Shown: positions 45,957 to 54,434, counted from the first letter of the stretch. The stretch: 64,000 bases of DNA from Bradyrhizobium sp. sGM-13 (GCF_018398875.1 NZ_JAGWDK010000001.1:124001-188000), one strand, 5' to 3'. Made by a program: numbers and translations. The notes: generated by a model from the letters alone, not told the origin.

Positions 45957-46026
45957 TTGGGTTCGTTCTGCCAAATTCTAAATGCGCTTTCTTCCTCGTT
46001 TTGTCGCTTGGGTTCGTTCTGCCAAA
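45957..46026. repeat. Two 19-bp direct repeats encoding WQNEP on the minus strand
   Basis: TTGGGTTCGTTCTGCCAAA occurs at 45957-45975 and 46008-46026. The 51-base spacing is a multiple of three, and on the minus strand both copies encode WQNEP in one open frame (45932-46028), which lies just after the stop of the 145-aa gene but in another frame. Confidence 0.8.
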
Positions 46027-46029
46027 AAG

Positions 46030-46467
46030 TTATGAGAACACCTCCTTCAGAACTTCATCGTCTTGCCTGTACTCGGCAAGAGCCTTTTTGCGCTTCGAAC
46101 GAATACGCCGCTCATATCGGCCGATCTTTGCAGCCGCTCGAGCTAGCTCAATGCTTTGGATCGCTGTTTGAGCCCCTGCAAGCGCGGCAAGCACCTCGCT
46201 TTGCGCCGCTCGAATGCGCCTCAATTCTAAGCACGATTCCGCAAGCATATACGCGTGTTCGTACGACCGGAGATTATTCGAAGGACCGGATAAAATCCTC
46301 GCAAGATGCTCGACGTGTAACCGCCCAATTGGATCTCGGGTGATTGGGATGGAAAGACCGTGGCCCAACGCGTTCTTGGCTGAACGCGCCTTTCCTGCTT
46401 GAGTCCGCGGTCCGGTGCTCAGCTTCGCGTTGCGTTGGTTAGCTGAGACGCGACGACCGGAGATCAT
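46030..46467 (-). CDS. Hypothetical protein with STGP..GKARSAKNALGHGL motif
   Basis: This 145-aa basic protein begins with SANQRNAKLSTGPRTQAGKA and continues RSAKNALGHGL. That N-terminal motif recurs in many short proteins of unknown function in alphaproteobacteria and planctomycetes. The rest is helical and charged, ending with SKRKKALAEYRQDDEVLKE. Its start overlaps the upstream hypothetical gene by 4 bases, so the two are coupled. After the stop, a WQNEP-repeat tail is encoded in a different frame, suggesting that an ancestral longer C-terminus was lost by frameshift. Function unknown. Confidence 0.75.
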   Translation of the reverse strand: MISGRRVSANQRNAKLSTGPRTQAGKARSAKNALGHGLSIPITRDPIGRLHVEHLARILSGPSNNLRSYEHAYMLAESCLELRRIRAAQSEVLAALAGAQTAIQSIELARAAAKIGRYERRIRSKRKKALAEYRQDDEVLKEVFS

Positions 46468-47132
46468 TCTTGGTCCTTACATGCGTGGCTCGTCTTCTCC
46501 TGTTGCGCGATTTTTGCCGAGCGCTCGGCCTCGAGCTCGCGCTGCTCGTCATAGAAACGAAACTTTGCGTCGTTGAGACGGACATAAAAATTCCGATAAT
46601 TCTTCATCTCTCTCGTGATCGCCCGGACCTCCTTACGAGCCGACGCAAGCATCTTATCGATGAATCCGATTGCTTCCGCACTTTCAGTGAAAGCAAGCGC
46701 ATGAAGCGCGTCCCCGTCATAGCCGTACGCTCTCAGACGCGTGTTCAGTTCGACATCGGTCGGATTCTTCATCAGCGTCTGGCGCTCGGCACGCGCTTTG
46801 ACGCGCGTCAAATGATTGGTGCCGGGTGTCCCCGCGTCGGGATGGGTCTTGGCGAGAGCTTTATCCAGCACGTCTGCACGGGCAGTCGGAATGAGAGCAT
46901 GCTTCAACAGCCGAAGCCGGCTGATTTCAAACCAGAGCGCAGCGAGCTCGACAATCCACATCCACTCCACGGTCTCTTCGGGACAAAGATCGATCACCAT
47001 TCCTTCAAGCAGCTGATAGTACTGTTCGGGCTTTTCCCCCGGCAACAAGCGCGGCAGCGTCATTACCAATGATACCAATTCCTCGGGCACATCGCGCTGA
47101 TCGATCCAATACTCTGCGCCGTAGCGTTCCAT
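46464..47132 (-). CDS. Hypothetical protein, partner of the 145-aa protein
   Basis: This 222-aa protein has no family I can name. It begins MERYGAEYWIDQRDVPEELV, then has a Trp-rich helical section (ETVEWMWIVELAALWFEISRL) and a long charged C-terminal helix (about 170-215) likely to be coiled coil. The ATG at 47132 has a strong AGGAAGGAGG site, and the upstream in-frame extension is not plausible. The 4-base overlap with the following gene points to a coupled two-gene unit. No membrane segment or catalytic motif is visible. Confidence 0.72.
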   Translation of the reverse strand: MERYGAEYWIDQRDVPEELVSLVMTLPRLLPGEKPEQYYQLLEGMVIDLCPEETVEWMWIVELAALWFEISRLRLLKHALIPTARADVLDKALAKTHPDAGTPGTNHLTRVKARAERQTLMKNPTDVELNTRLRAYGYDGDALHALAFTESAEAIGFIDKMLASARKEVRAITREMKNYRNFYVRLNDAKFRFYDEQRELEAERSAKIAQQEKTSHACKDQE

Positions 47133-47315
47133 GAGGTAGCCTCCTTCCTGGTTAGCGGACTTAAATCCACGAACGTATGGAGGCTCGACAGCGCAGACGT
47201 CTCTGCTGAAGTTATGGCGACAATTCCCTCTCATGCAGAGGCCCCAGGCCAGAGCGGACCTGATCAACCTAAGTTGGCTACCGCGTCAGCACGAAAAGGA
47301 TCAGATGAAAGGCGC

Positions 47316-48137
47316 CTATGCCGTTGAAGGAGGGGAACTCGATGCGCTCGATCCCCGAAATCTGCGCCGGTACTCCTTCAGGTCCGAGGAGATCGCGATC
47401 CTCGCAATGTATGCGGCCGATAACGGTCCTCGCTCTCCGTAATGGTTCGGAAGCGACCTCAAATAGTCATTGAGCGGGGCGATAACTTCTTCCAAAAATT
47501 CGATGAATGGCCCCGCTTCCACCTGCTTTGGTCGCCCGTTTCTGTCTGCACTTTGGACAGAGTGTCTCTTTATCCGTGGATTGAAGCGCAAGAATATCCC
47601 CCGAAGTTCGAACGCCAGATGCTCAACCATCAGCTTTTTTCGACGACCACGCCTGGCCTCGCCCTTCAAGCGACGCATCGCCTCCTTGGCGGCAATTCGA
47701 ATTTGGGCGGCGGTTGGCCTCACCGGCGTCCATGGCTCAGTCACATCGAACCAAAATGTGCCTGGCGGTTCGTCTGCGCGCTGGTAAGACTGTGCGAAGC
47801 TGCCCAACGCCTCGGGCTCCACGCGCCTGGAGCCTACGAGGGACGGGTCCTGCTCAACAGCCCTCAGCGTTGCAATCAGACGGTGCGACGCCTTGAAGCC
47901 TCCATCCACGGCGATGGCAGCAGCCCTGGCGAGAATGCCAGCAATCTCCCGTATCAAATGGATCGACGCGAGATCTCCGATATATCCGGGTTCATCAGGA
48001 GTGCCGTACTCGAGATAAAAACCGACCTTCGAGAGTATCTGCACGCGGCGTCCAAATAAGTCAGCTTCAATGGTCGCAGCGTCACTACTCCAATCGAAAC
48101 TGACGTGGTCGAGTTCGGGTTCATACTTAACAGACAT
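47316..48137 (-). CDS. Hypothetical protein of the accessory island
   Basis: The 273-aa protein has no recognised domain. Residues about 1-55 look like beta strands (VSFDWSSDAATIEADLFGRRVQIL), followed by helices. A basic stretch near 160-170 (RRLKGEARRGRRKKL) could bind nucleic acid, and the C-terminus is Ser/Arg-rich. Its codon use looks more AT-tolerant than the genes around 40 kb. It is transcribed toward the hypothetical pair, with a gap of 183 bases. Function unknown; a role in a mobile element is possible only by position. Confidence 0.6.
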   Translation of the reverse strand: MSVKYEPELDHVSFDWSSDAATIEADLFGRRVQILSKVGFYLEYGTPDEPGYIGDLASIHLIREIAGILARAAAIAVDGGFKASHRLIATLRAVEQDPSLVGSRRVEPEALGSFAQSYQRADEPPGTFWFDVTEPWTPVRPTAAQIRIAAKEAMRRLKGEARRGRRKKLMVEHLAFELRGIFLRFNPRIKRHSVQSADRNGRPKQVEAGPFIEFLEEVIAPLNDYLRSLPNHYGERGPLSAAYIARIAISSDLKEYRRRFRGSSASSSPPSTA

Positions 48138-48379
48138 GGCTGCTTGACCTATTCACGTAACAAGCGTTGATCCTGTTAATCTCGCTCAGCCTTTTTCTGC
48201 CGACCAAATATCAAGCGGTCGTTCATATTTCGACATGCACTGGCATAGCTACACTTTGAATGCTCTCTTTGTAGAAGCGCACGGCGGCGCGTGCTGGAGC
48301 CGCAACCCTAACAGCCGAGAACCGTACACAAACTAAAGAATGCTAGCCAAGAGCCTCTATGCACCTAATCTGATGCTAT

Positions 48380-48889
48380 GTGGAAAGCTTGAGGACAAAC
48401 GATCGGCGGGCAGCACCACAGCTTGCCATTTCGAGCGAATCAGGATGCCTTCACCGCTCTCCCAAGCCTTCGCTCGAATGCGCCGGCCTTGAGCCCGCAA
48501 CTCGCAGGAGAATTGCAAGGCCTCTGCTGCCACCAGCGCCTGAGAAAGTGTTGAACTTGAAACAAGAGGTCAAGCTGCTCAATGCGCAGCGCAAGATCCT
48601 GAGAACAGGATGCATGGCCTTGCGCGCGGTCCTCCGCGGTCCCGGCGGCAGCAACAAAGCCGAACAATTAACTGAACTAAGTTCCGCTCTCCGGCGGATA
48701 TATAAGAGCTCGCTAATAGCCAATATTGAAGCCAACCAGACCATCGCAGAAGAAGCTGAGCTGCTTGTAGGCGATTATCTCGGCGAATTACCTGGCCTCG
48801 TGAAAGCCAACTCGCGTCTTTTGGAGACGTGCCTGCTTGCTATAAATCTGATAGATGAAGCCCGTCATCACCTGCAGGGCAACAAATAG
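48380..48889 (+). CDS. Possible small helical hypothetical protein
   Basis: This is a 169-residue open frame with a GTG start that lacks a clear ribosome site. The last 110 residues form a plausible all-helical protein (LNLKQEVKLLNAQRKILRTG and later ELLVGDYLGELPGLVKAN), while the first 55 residues are low in structure and may not be translated. No family is recognised. A shorter start, or no gene at all, is possible. Confidence 0.3.
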   Translation: MESLRTNDRRAAPQLAISSESGCLHRSPKPSLECAGLEPATRRRIARPLLPPAPEKVLNLKQEVKLLNAQRKILRTGCMALRAVLRGPGGSNKAEQLTELSSALRRIYKSSLIANIEANQTIAEEAELLVGDYLGELPGLVKANSRLLETCLLAINLIDEARHHLQGNK

Positions 48890-49073
48890 GCCGAGCGTGG
48901 CTCTTCCGCTCACAGCGGAGCTCGTCGCCCGCCATCCCCAGAATTTCGAAGCCCGGGTGAAAAGACTGCTCGGCCCGGTGCCGGAGATGCGGGAATCCAG
49001 AGCACCGGTCGCCACGAATGCCTCGAAGTGTCGTGAGTTGGCCCACCGCGGCTTGGAACATTAACGTCATAGA

Positions 49074-49282
49074 CTAGGACGCAATCAAAACCTGCGCGTT
49101 CCGATGAACGTCAGCGATAAGCTCCTTGCGCCAACCTATTCCAAAACGGTTAAAGCCTTCATCGGCATGGGTGCGGACGATTGTAAGCCCTCGGCTTGCG
49201 GCATAAGCCGCAATCAGCTCAGCTTGGTTCTGCGTCGAGTATTTCTGGTGGTCGGACATGCGCACATACTACGCAGCCCGAA
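49074..49282 (-). pseudogene. Serine recombinase (resolvase) N-terminal remnant
   Basis: Read on the minus strand, the segment gives YVRMS-DHQKYSTQNQAELI, then AAYAASRGLTIVRTHADEG, the start of large serine recombinases (usual form YVRMSTDHQKYSTxNQ...RTYADEG). The expected Thr before DHQKY is missing. A TAG stop lies directly before the Tyr, and after ADEG the frame keeps only about 25 more residues (KELIADV is still visible). There is no catalytic Ser context or recombinase domain. It is a dead fragment of an integrase-type gene and supports past mobility of the island. Confidence 0.75.
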
Positions 49283-49385
49283 CGGGCCGCTCTGTCGCTC
49301 CACAGAATTGGTAGCTCCGGTTGCACGACTTCACCTCGCTAAGGGCGAACCGATTTGGTGCTGGGCTGAGGCTATCCGCTGAAAG

Positions 49386-49848
49386 CCCCGCCGCAGGGTT
49401 GGGGCGCTTTCAAACCGGACGCGCAAACGGCGGCCGGCACCTATCTGCCGGCAGAAGCCCTCATCACGGTGGCGCTCGCCGACCCCTCCTATCCGCTCCA
49501 ACAGGTACTCGATACCACCTTCCACGAGGCGTTCCACGCGCTCGAGGACCGGATTCTTACCGATCAGGAATCGAGCAGAGGTTCGGGCGCGACACCAAGG
49601 GCTTTGTACCTCAGACCACCCGGGCACTGTTCGACAAGCTGGAAACGGAGGCCGAGAACGAATCCGAGTTCACCGGCCGCTACATGCGCTCGAAGATCGA
49701 GGAAGCCGAGCGGCGGCTGCCGAGCCTGCGGGAAGAGCGGAGCAAGCCGTTCGCCAAGGCCGACGACCTGAAATCGTTCCGCGATCGCCTCGAAGAGGTC
49801 ATCAAGATCCTTGACCAGCGGACCAAGGAAGCCGAGAGCGGCGGCTGA
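49386..49848 (+). pseudogene. Decayed polyvalent-type protein with zincin-like HExxH motif
   Basis: Two frames must be joined. From 49386 to about 49570 one frame reads WGAFKPDAQTAAGTYLPAEA and then DTTFHEAFHALEDRILTDQE, which holds an HExxH (HEAFH) zinc-protease-like motif. From about 49570 to 49848 a different frame continues RFGRDTKGFVPQTTRALFDK and ends with a charged coiled-coil stretch (FRDRLEEVIKILDQRTKEAE). No proper start codon is present. This looks like part of the giant polyvalent proteins of phages and integrative elements, broken by a frameshift. The assignment rests on motif and context only. Confidence 0.55.
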
Positions 49849-49931
49849 CGGGCGAGCAGGCGTCGATCGCGCGGTTTTCAATCGTCCGCCGCTCGTCATC
49901 CCTCACAGGGGCAGAGGTCGACGCGCCCGAG

Positions 49932-50435
49932 TTGCTCCAGCAGTTACAGCTTCCGCATGGTCGGTTCTGGGCCGACTACACGGCGCTTTCGAAGAAGCAC
50001 CCCGAGGCGTTCTCCTCACCCGAGCAAGTGCGCGACCATGTCGAGAGCGTGCTGTCCGCCCCAGACGTCGCGATCCCCCAGCGAAGCGGCGATATCGACA
50101 TCGTGAAACGCGCTGACGTGGACCGGATGATCGGCTTCCGCGCTCATCTCAAGAACGGCCGGTACCAGATCTCGACCGCTTACGTCCTCGAGCCGGGGCA
50201 ATTGGAGCGCATGAAAAGCGGCGCGGCCCATGCCGGGGCGACGGTCTTGGAGTTAACTTCCAAGGATCACTTGTCCGGTCAGGGCCGCATCGACGAATAT
50301 AACCGCGCAGCCGGTGCTGGACAAGCTCCCCGCAGGATGACGCCCGAGGCCCGCGCCAACCTCGAACTCGCGCTGACCGATGTGGTGCGGAAGATAACCG
50401 GTCCTGGCATCAACGTCCGGTTCGTCGACATCTAA
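49932..50435 (+). pseudogene. C-terminal fragment of a phage/ICE polyvalent protein
   Basis: The frame is open upstream of the only early start (a TTG at 49932) and continues back to the previous pseudogene, so this is likely the tail of the same decayed protein. The 167 residues include a mixed alpha/beta section with KNGRYQISTAYVLEPGQLER and a terminal RANLELALTDVVRKITGPGI followed by NVRFVD. The first resembles compact barnase/RelE-like nuclease domains found in phage polyvalent proteins, but I cannot confirm that. Confidence 0.45.
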
Positions 50436-50582
50436 TCGCTGACGGAAAACGCGGTGTTTACGACTCTGCGCTAGTTGACACTTAGATTAGTCGTTATTCT
50501 TGCAAGTGCTGGTCAGTTGCTCGCAGACAGCTGGCGCTTGTTTCAAACTGTCCTGTGTTGAGTCCGGCAAAGACGCCCAGCG

Positions 50583-50858
50583 CTACCGTGGTGTCGGTTT
50601 GCTTAGCCGAACACCAGGACCTCCGCCGTTTTCGTCTATGAATTGAACTCCGGCGTTTTCTAGCGCCTGCCGAATGGCGCGCTGATTTGCGGCCGTCATT
50701 GACGTCACGCCGTCCTCTGATTCCGCCCGCCGAATCGTATTTGCGCCGACGGCCGACTCCTCCGCCAACTCCGCTGCACTCCACCTTAGGAGAGCACGAG
50801 CGGCGCGAATCTGCGCGCCAAAAAGAGTTTCGTTTCGCCGCTTGACATTTTCTACCAT
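50583..50858 (-). CDS. XRE-family helix-turn-helix repressor
   Basis: This 91-aa protein has a Cro/CI-type HTH: GAQIRAARALLRWSAAELAE with the recognition helix in SAVGANTIRRAESED. It ends with the GVQFIDENGGGPGVRL tail common in alphaproteobacterial phage-like regulators. The ATG at 50858 precedes the conserved part. It diverges from the recombination genes, with only 51 bases between the two starts, and tandem repeats lie in that gap, so it probably represses both directions. Confidence 0.85.
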   Translation of the reverse strand: MVENVKRRNETLFGAQIRAARALLRWSAAELAEESAVGANTIRRAESEDGVTSMTAANQRAIRQALENAGVQFIDENGGGPGVRLSKPTPR

Positions 50859-50891
50859 ATGGGCAATTTTACACCATGTGAGCATTATTTT
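50856..50891. promoter_or_regulatory. Putative operator: tandem CATRTGRGCA repeats
   Basis: Two similar direct repeats (CATATGGGCAATTTT at 50856-50870; CATGTGAGCATTATTTT at 50875-50891), 19 bases apart, fill the short gap between the divergent XRE repressor and exonuclease starts. The first overlaps the repressor start codon. Such spacing places the two sites on nearly the same face of the helix after two turns. It is a candidate repressor binding site. Confidence 0.45.
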
Positions 50892-50909
50892 GAACTCTAG
50901 GAGCATAGA

Positions 50910-51532
50910 ATGGAGTCGGTCAATTCGGCAAAGCAGATGTGGGATCGTAGATCCTTTATTGGCGGATCAGACGCTCGGATCATCATGGGCGATGACCAGA
51001 CAGCGCTCACGCGGTTGTGGCGCGAGAAAAGGGGCGAACTCGAACCGGAGGACCTAAGCCAGAATCTCATCGTGCAGCTCGGTACCATCTCATCGTGCAG
51101 CTCGGTACCATCACTGAGGACCTCAACCGCACGTGGTACCAGCGCAACACCGGCCACGCGGTCGCGGACGTCCAAAGGAGGATCTGCCACCCTATCCACA
51201 AATGGATGGCAGCGACGCTGGATGGCCTGGTGCAACAGACCGGGGCCGTGTTCGAATCCAAGTTCATGCTGCCTTGGAATTTTTCCGAGGAAGCTGCGGC
51301 CGAGAAGCACATGGCCCAGCTCCAGCACAATATGTGGGTGGCGGCAGCAAAGTCAGCAGTGCTTTCGATCATTACCGGGGGCGGCAAATGGGTGGAGATC
51401 CAGGTGCATGCCGACCCGCTCTACCAACATCTCCTTTTGACGGCAGAGAAAAAGTTCTGGCGGTGTGTGCAGACAGGCGATCCGCCTTCGCTTTTTGGGA
51501 TCGAAGTTCCGCGGCCACGGCTCGAGCCGTAA
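50910..51532 (+). pseudogene. YqaJ-type (lambda exonuclease-like) recombinase nuclease, frameshifted by tandem duplication
   Basis: The first frame gives RRSFIGGSDARIIMGDDQTA and LTRLWREKRGE, the start of YqaJ-like viral recombinases. It then runs through LIVQLGTI into a duplicated 23-base unit and goes out of frame. Removing one copy joins it to TEDLNRTWYQRNTGHAV in the second frame, with the catalytic ESKFM and the QLQHNMWV motif, for a 199-aa full-length protein. An AGGAG site precedes the ATG. The enzyme would resect dsDNA ends to produce ssDNA for the annealing protein encoded downstream. The lesion looks recent because both copies are identical and the rest is intact. Confidence 0.85.
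51065..51110 (+). repeat. Exact 23-bp tandem duplication inside the exonuclease gene
   Basis: The unit TCTCATCGTGCAGCTCGGTA plus CCA occurs at 51065-51087 and again at 51088-51110 with no mismatch. The length is not a multiple of three, so it shifts the frame. Deleting either copy restores one continuous 199-aa frame. Confidence 0.95.
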
Positions 51533-51543
51533 AGGTCGTCGAC

Positions 51544-51759
51544 ATGAACCCGTCGAACTCCTGGGCAGACCTTGCCGCGACTTACTTGCGGACTCGCAGC
51601 GCGCACCAGAATCACGAGAGCGCAAAAGCGGACCTCAAAAAGCTCGTCCCTGAAGACGCAAAGGAGGCGTACGGACACGGTATCCGCGCGAAGCGCTCGA
51701 AGTCCGGCGCGATCAGCTTTGACCCGATTCACATGGAGGGCTTCAATGGATCAGTCTAG
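51544..51759 (+). CDS. Small protein between exonuclease and annealing protein
   Basis: This 71-aa protein begins [20 protein letters not shown], and is hydrophilic and partly helical, with a Lys/Glu-rich middle. It starts 11 bases after the exonuclease stop, and its end overlaps the ERF start by 14 bases, so it is probably translated as part of the module. No family is recognised. It could be an accessory factor like the small proteins of other phage recombination operons. Confidence 0.5.
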   Translation: MNPSNSWADLAATYLRTRSAHQNHESAKADLKKLVPEDAKEAYGHGIRAKRSKSGAISFDPIHMEGFNGSV

Positions 51760-52870
51760 TGAGCGCATCGGCGCGATCGCGGCGGCGCTTGCCAGAGCGC
51801 AGGCCGAGCTGACCAACCCGGAAAAAACCTTAGTTGCCACGATCCGCTCGCCGTTTCCGCGCGAGGAGGACCGCACGTTCCGCTACGCCTCTCTTGCAAG
51901 CGGCCTGGACATTGTGCGCAAGGCCTTGAGCCAGCAGGAGATTGCAACTATCCAAACCACCCGGATCGAGCCGAGTTCGGGGCAAGTTCGTCTGACCACT
52001 CTGCTTGCCCATTCATCAGGCGAATGGATTTCGGCCGACTGGCCGGTATGTGCCGCGAAGGACACCGATGCGCCGCACCGGATGGGGGCGGCCTTGACCT
52101 ATGCCAGGCGCTACGCCCTGTTCGCACTGGTGGGTATCGCGGGCGAGGACGACTTGGACGCACCTGACGCCTTGCCCGGCCTACCACCGCCCCGGCCGAA
52201 TGAGACGCGCGCAGCCGACGGCAAACGCAATAAGCCCGTTCTGCACCGTCCGCCAACGCTTGGCGTAGATCAGTCCGCCCAGCTGCGGCACCAGATGCTG
52301 GGTGAGATCGGCAGCTTAACCATGGAGAATGAGCTACTCGCCTGGGCCAAAGACGGACTCCCCCGGAAGAACGCTCTGCTGGAGGCGGATGCCCGGTTGA
52401 TCGAGGTCGCCTATCAGCAGAAGCTGGGCGAAGCCGCACTTCCTTCGGAGAATCTGACGACCTCACCGACAGAACCGTCTGTCCCCGCCGTTCCACAAGG
52501 TCCGGCGGCTACGCTCGCCCTGCCGAAGGAGCCTATGCGCAAGCGCAGCAAGGCGCACCTGTCCTTCGTACGAGGACAGCCTTGCGTGATCTGCCAACAA
52601 ATCCCATCGGACCCACACCACCTGAAGTTCGCCCAACAGAGCGCCTTAGGACGCAAGGTCAGCGATGAGTTTACGGTGCCACTCTGCCGCACGCACCACC
52701 AAGATTTGCATCGGCACGGCAACGAAAAAGCCTGGTGGGCGAATATGCAGATCGCGCCAATGCCTATTGCCAAAAAACTGTGGGACGCCAGCCAGACCGG
52801 GGGCCAAGAAGGGACCCCGATACTACCTAACCCCTCGCACACATCAACGCCCGAGGGGCTCACAACATGA
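51746..52870 (+). CDS. ERF single-strand annealing protein fused to an HNH-type nuclease domain
   Basis: The protein has 374 aa. Residues 1-140 form an ERF domain with the hallmark [20 protein letters not shown] then EDDLDAP (114-140). A linker (141-265) follows. Residues 266-345 hold a Cys/His nuclease-like domain: CVIC at 280-283, PHHL at 290-293, [12 protein letters not shown] at 314-325, then the aromatic KAWW. This matches HNH/DUF968 or Ref-like nucleases. ERF anneals single strands; the added domain may cut DNA. The ATG has a GGAGGG site. Together with the YqaJ gene it forms an exonuclease/annealase pair as in phages. Confidence 0.87.
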   Translation: MDQSSERIGAIAAALARAQAELTNPEKTLVATIRSPFPREEDRTFRYASLASGLDIVRKALSQQEIATIQTTRIEPSSGQVRLTTLLAHSSGEWISADWPVCAAKDTDAPHRMGAALTYARRYALFALVGIAGEDDLDAPDALPGLPPPRPNETRAADGKRNKPVLHRPPTLGVDQSAQLRHQMLGEIGSLTMENELLAWAKDGLPRKNALLEADARLIEVAYQQKLGEAALPSENLTTSPTEPSVPAVPQGPAATLALPKEPMRKRSKAHLSFVRGQPCVICQQIPSDPHHLKFAQQSALGRKVSDEFTVPLCRTHHQDLHRHGNEKAWWANMQIAPMPIAKKLWDASQTGGQEGTPILPNPSHTSTPEGLTT

Positions 52871-53660
52871 ATGCTCCCTCAATACCGCTTCGACCTTTGC
52901 ACTACCCGCGGAGTTGGACTCACTATCGCCCCTCCTTTGCTGCTGCCTGGTGAATCACTCGAAAAATACGAGTTGATGCGCCACGCATCTTGGCTTTGAA
53001 GCTCTGCTAAATAGCGCTCAAAACCGACGCATGTCCCTACTCCGCGAGATCAATAATCGTCGTCCTGCAAGAGATAGACCGAAACACTACCATCGTGCAG
53101 AGTGATATCGATCGACACAAAGCCTGGAAGCCTGCTTAGTCGGGGCCCACTCATTTATCTGATCCCTCTCAAAAAAAGAGCGGCGACTACGGATGATCGA
53201 AGCTGGGCTGCCGTCGTTCTCAAACTCGTCCGCACAGTGATATAGACGCATTCGAGTACTGCCCATTCCATCCTGAGGCAATTGTTGAGCGCTACCGCCG
53301 CGCTAGTGACCGACGCAAACCCTGCGGCCAGCATGATAAATGATCTTAGCGCTTTCCAGTGGACGTTCGTCGAAGCATGCTCGTCGGAGACAAGCTTACA
53401 GATTTTGAGGCGGCTCGTGCCGCCCGCGGGAGAGGCTATCTATTCTCGAGTGCAAACCTTGAACGGTTTTTGAGGCCGCTCCTACACTCGAAAGAACGTT
53501 GACATGCGATGGTGACGAGACTGGTACGATCCGTGCGAGAGCCAGTGGATCGAGATATCGGTTTGCCAGGGGCTCCGGCAACCCGTATAAAACGCCGCAA
53601 CTTTCCGCCAATCCCCACGATTTCCGGCCTGTTTTCGCCAGCCGACCTGACGCCGTTCCA
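52871..53660. other. Long stretch without a supported gene at the island edge
   Basis: About 790 bases separate the ERF gene from kdsB. Short open frames exist (a 64-codon one on the minus strand at 53087-53281 and a 63-codon one on the plus strand at 53282-53473), but neither has a family resemblance or a convincing ribosome site. The stretch probably holds the right boundary of the island and the kdsB promoter. I could not find an attachment-site repeat matching the left side. Confidence 0.5.
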
Positions 53661-54434
53661 ATGACCAACCCCCGCACTTTGGTGCTGATTCCCAGCCGCA
53701 TGGCGGCGACCCGCCTGCCCGGAAAACCACTCCTGGACATCGGCGGCCTGCCGATGATCGTCCATGTATTGCGGCGAGCGGAAGAAGCCCGGATCGGCCG
53801 GGTGGCGGTCGCCACCGACACGCCCGAGATCGCGGCCGCCGTGAGATCCCATGGCGGCGAGGTGGTGATGACGCGGCCTGACCACCCCTCCGGCTCGGAC
53901 CGGATCTATGAGGCGCTCAGGGCCATCGATCCCGCGGGCCAGACCGAAATCGTGGTCAATCTGCAGGGCGATTTCCCGACCATTTCGCCTGTCAATATCA
54001 GGGACGTGCTGCCGCCGCTGGCCGACCCCGCCGTCGATATCGCGACCCTGGCGGCCCAGATCCACACCGAGGAAGAGAGCACTAATCCCAACGTGGTGAA
54101 GGCGGTTGGCTCGCCGATCGGCGATCGGCGCTTGCGCGCGCTCTATTTCACCCGCGCCACGGTGCCCTGGGGCGACGGGCCGCGTTACCATCACATCGGG
54201 CTTTATGCTTATCGCCGCGCAGCCCTGGATCGCTTCGTGCGGCTGTCGCCCTCTCCGCTGGAGAGGCAGGAAAAACTGGAGCAACTGCGGGCGCTCGAGG
54301 CCGGCATGCGGATCGACGTCACCATCGTCGACACAGTGCCCCGCGGCGTAGACACCCCGACCGATCTTGAAATTGCCCGCCAGACACTGGCGAAATCTCA
54401 ATCCGCCTGTTCTGATGTAGCGGCGGTTCGCTAA
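53661..54434 (+). CDS. kdsB: CMP-KDO synthetase
   Basis: This 257-aa cytidylyltransferase has the N-terminal [20 protein letters not shown] signature and [12 protein letters not shown] (Mg/CTP site), with VNLQGDFP in the middle. It activates KDO with CTP for addition to lipid A. Length is typical. The ATG at 53661 is favoured because the 54 residues upstream in frame are not conserved-looking. It is convergent with the rml operon. Confidence 0.94.
   Translation: MTNPRTLVLIPSRMAATRLPGKPLLDIGGLPMIVHVLRRAEEARIGRVAVATDTPEIAAAVRSHGGEVVMTRPDHPSGSDRIYEALRAIDPAGQTEIVVNLQGDFPTISPVNIRDVLPPLADPAVDIATLAAQIHTEEESTNPNVVKAVGSPIGDRRLRALYFTRATVPWGDGPRYHHIGLYAYRRAALDRFVRLSPSPLERQEKLEQLRALEAGMRIDVTIVDTVPRGVDTPTDLEIARQTLAKSQSACSDVAAVR

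Noticed and set aside
45957..46026. CRISPR-like direct repeats
   Set aside because: There are only two copies, and their spacing and frame fit an encoded peptide repeat better; no cas genes are present.
50910..51532. Programmed ribosomal frameshift in the exonuclease gene
   Set aside because: The frame change coincides exactly with a 23-bp tandem duplication, and a simple one- or two-base slip would leave the duplicated residues in the protein.
53087..53473. Two short open frames (64 and 63 codons) on opposite strands
   Set aside because: They have no clear ribosome sites, no family resemblance and a location in a probable island boundary.
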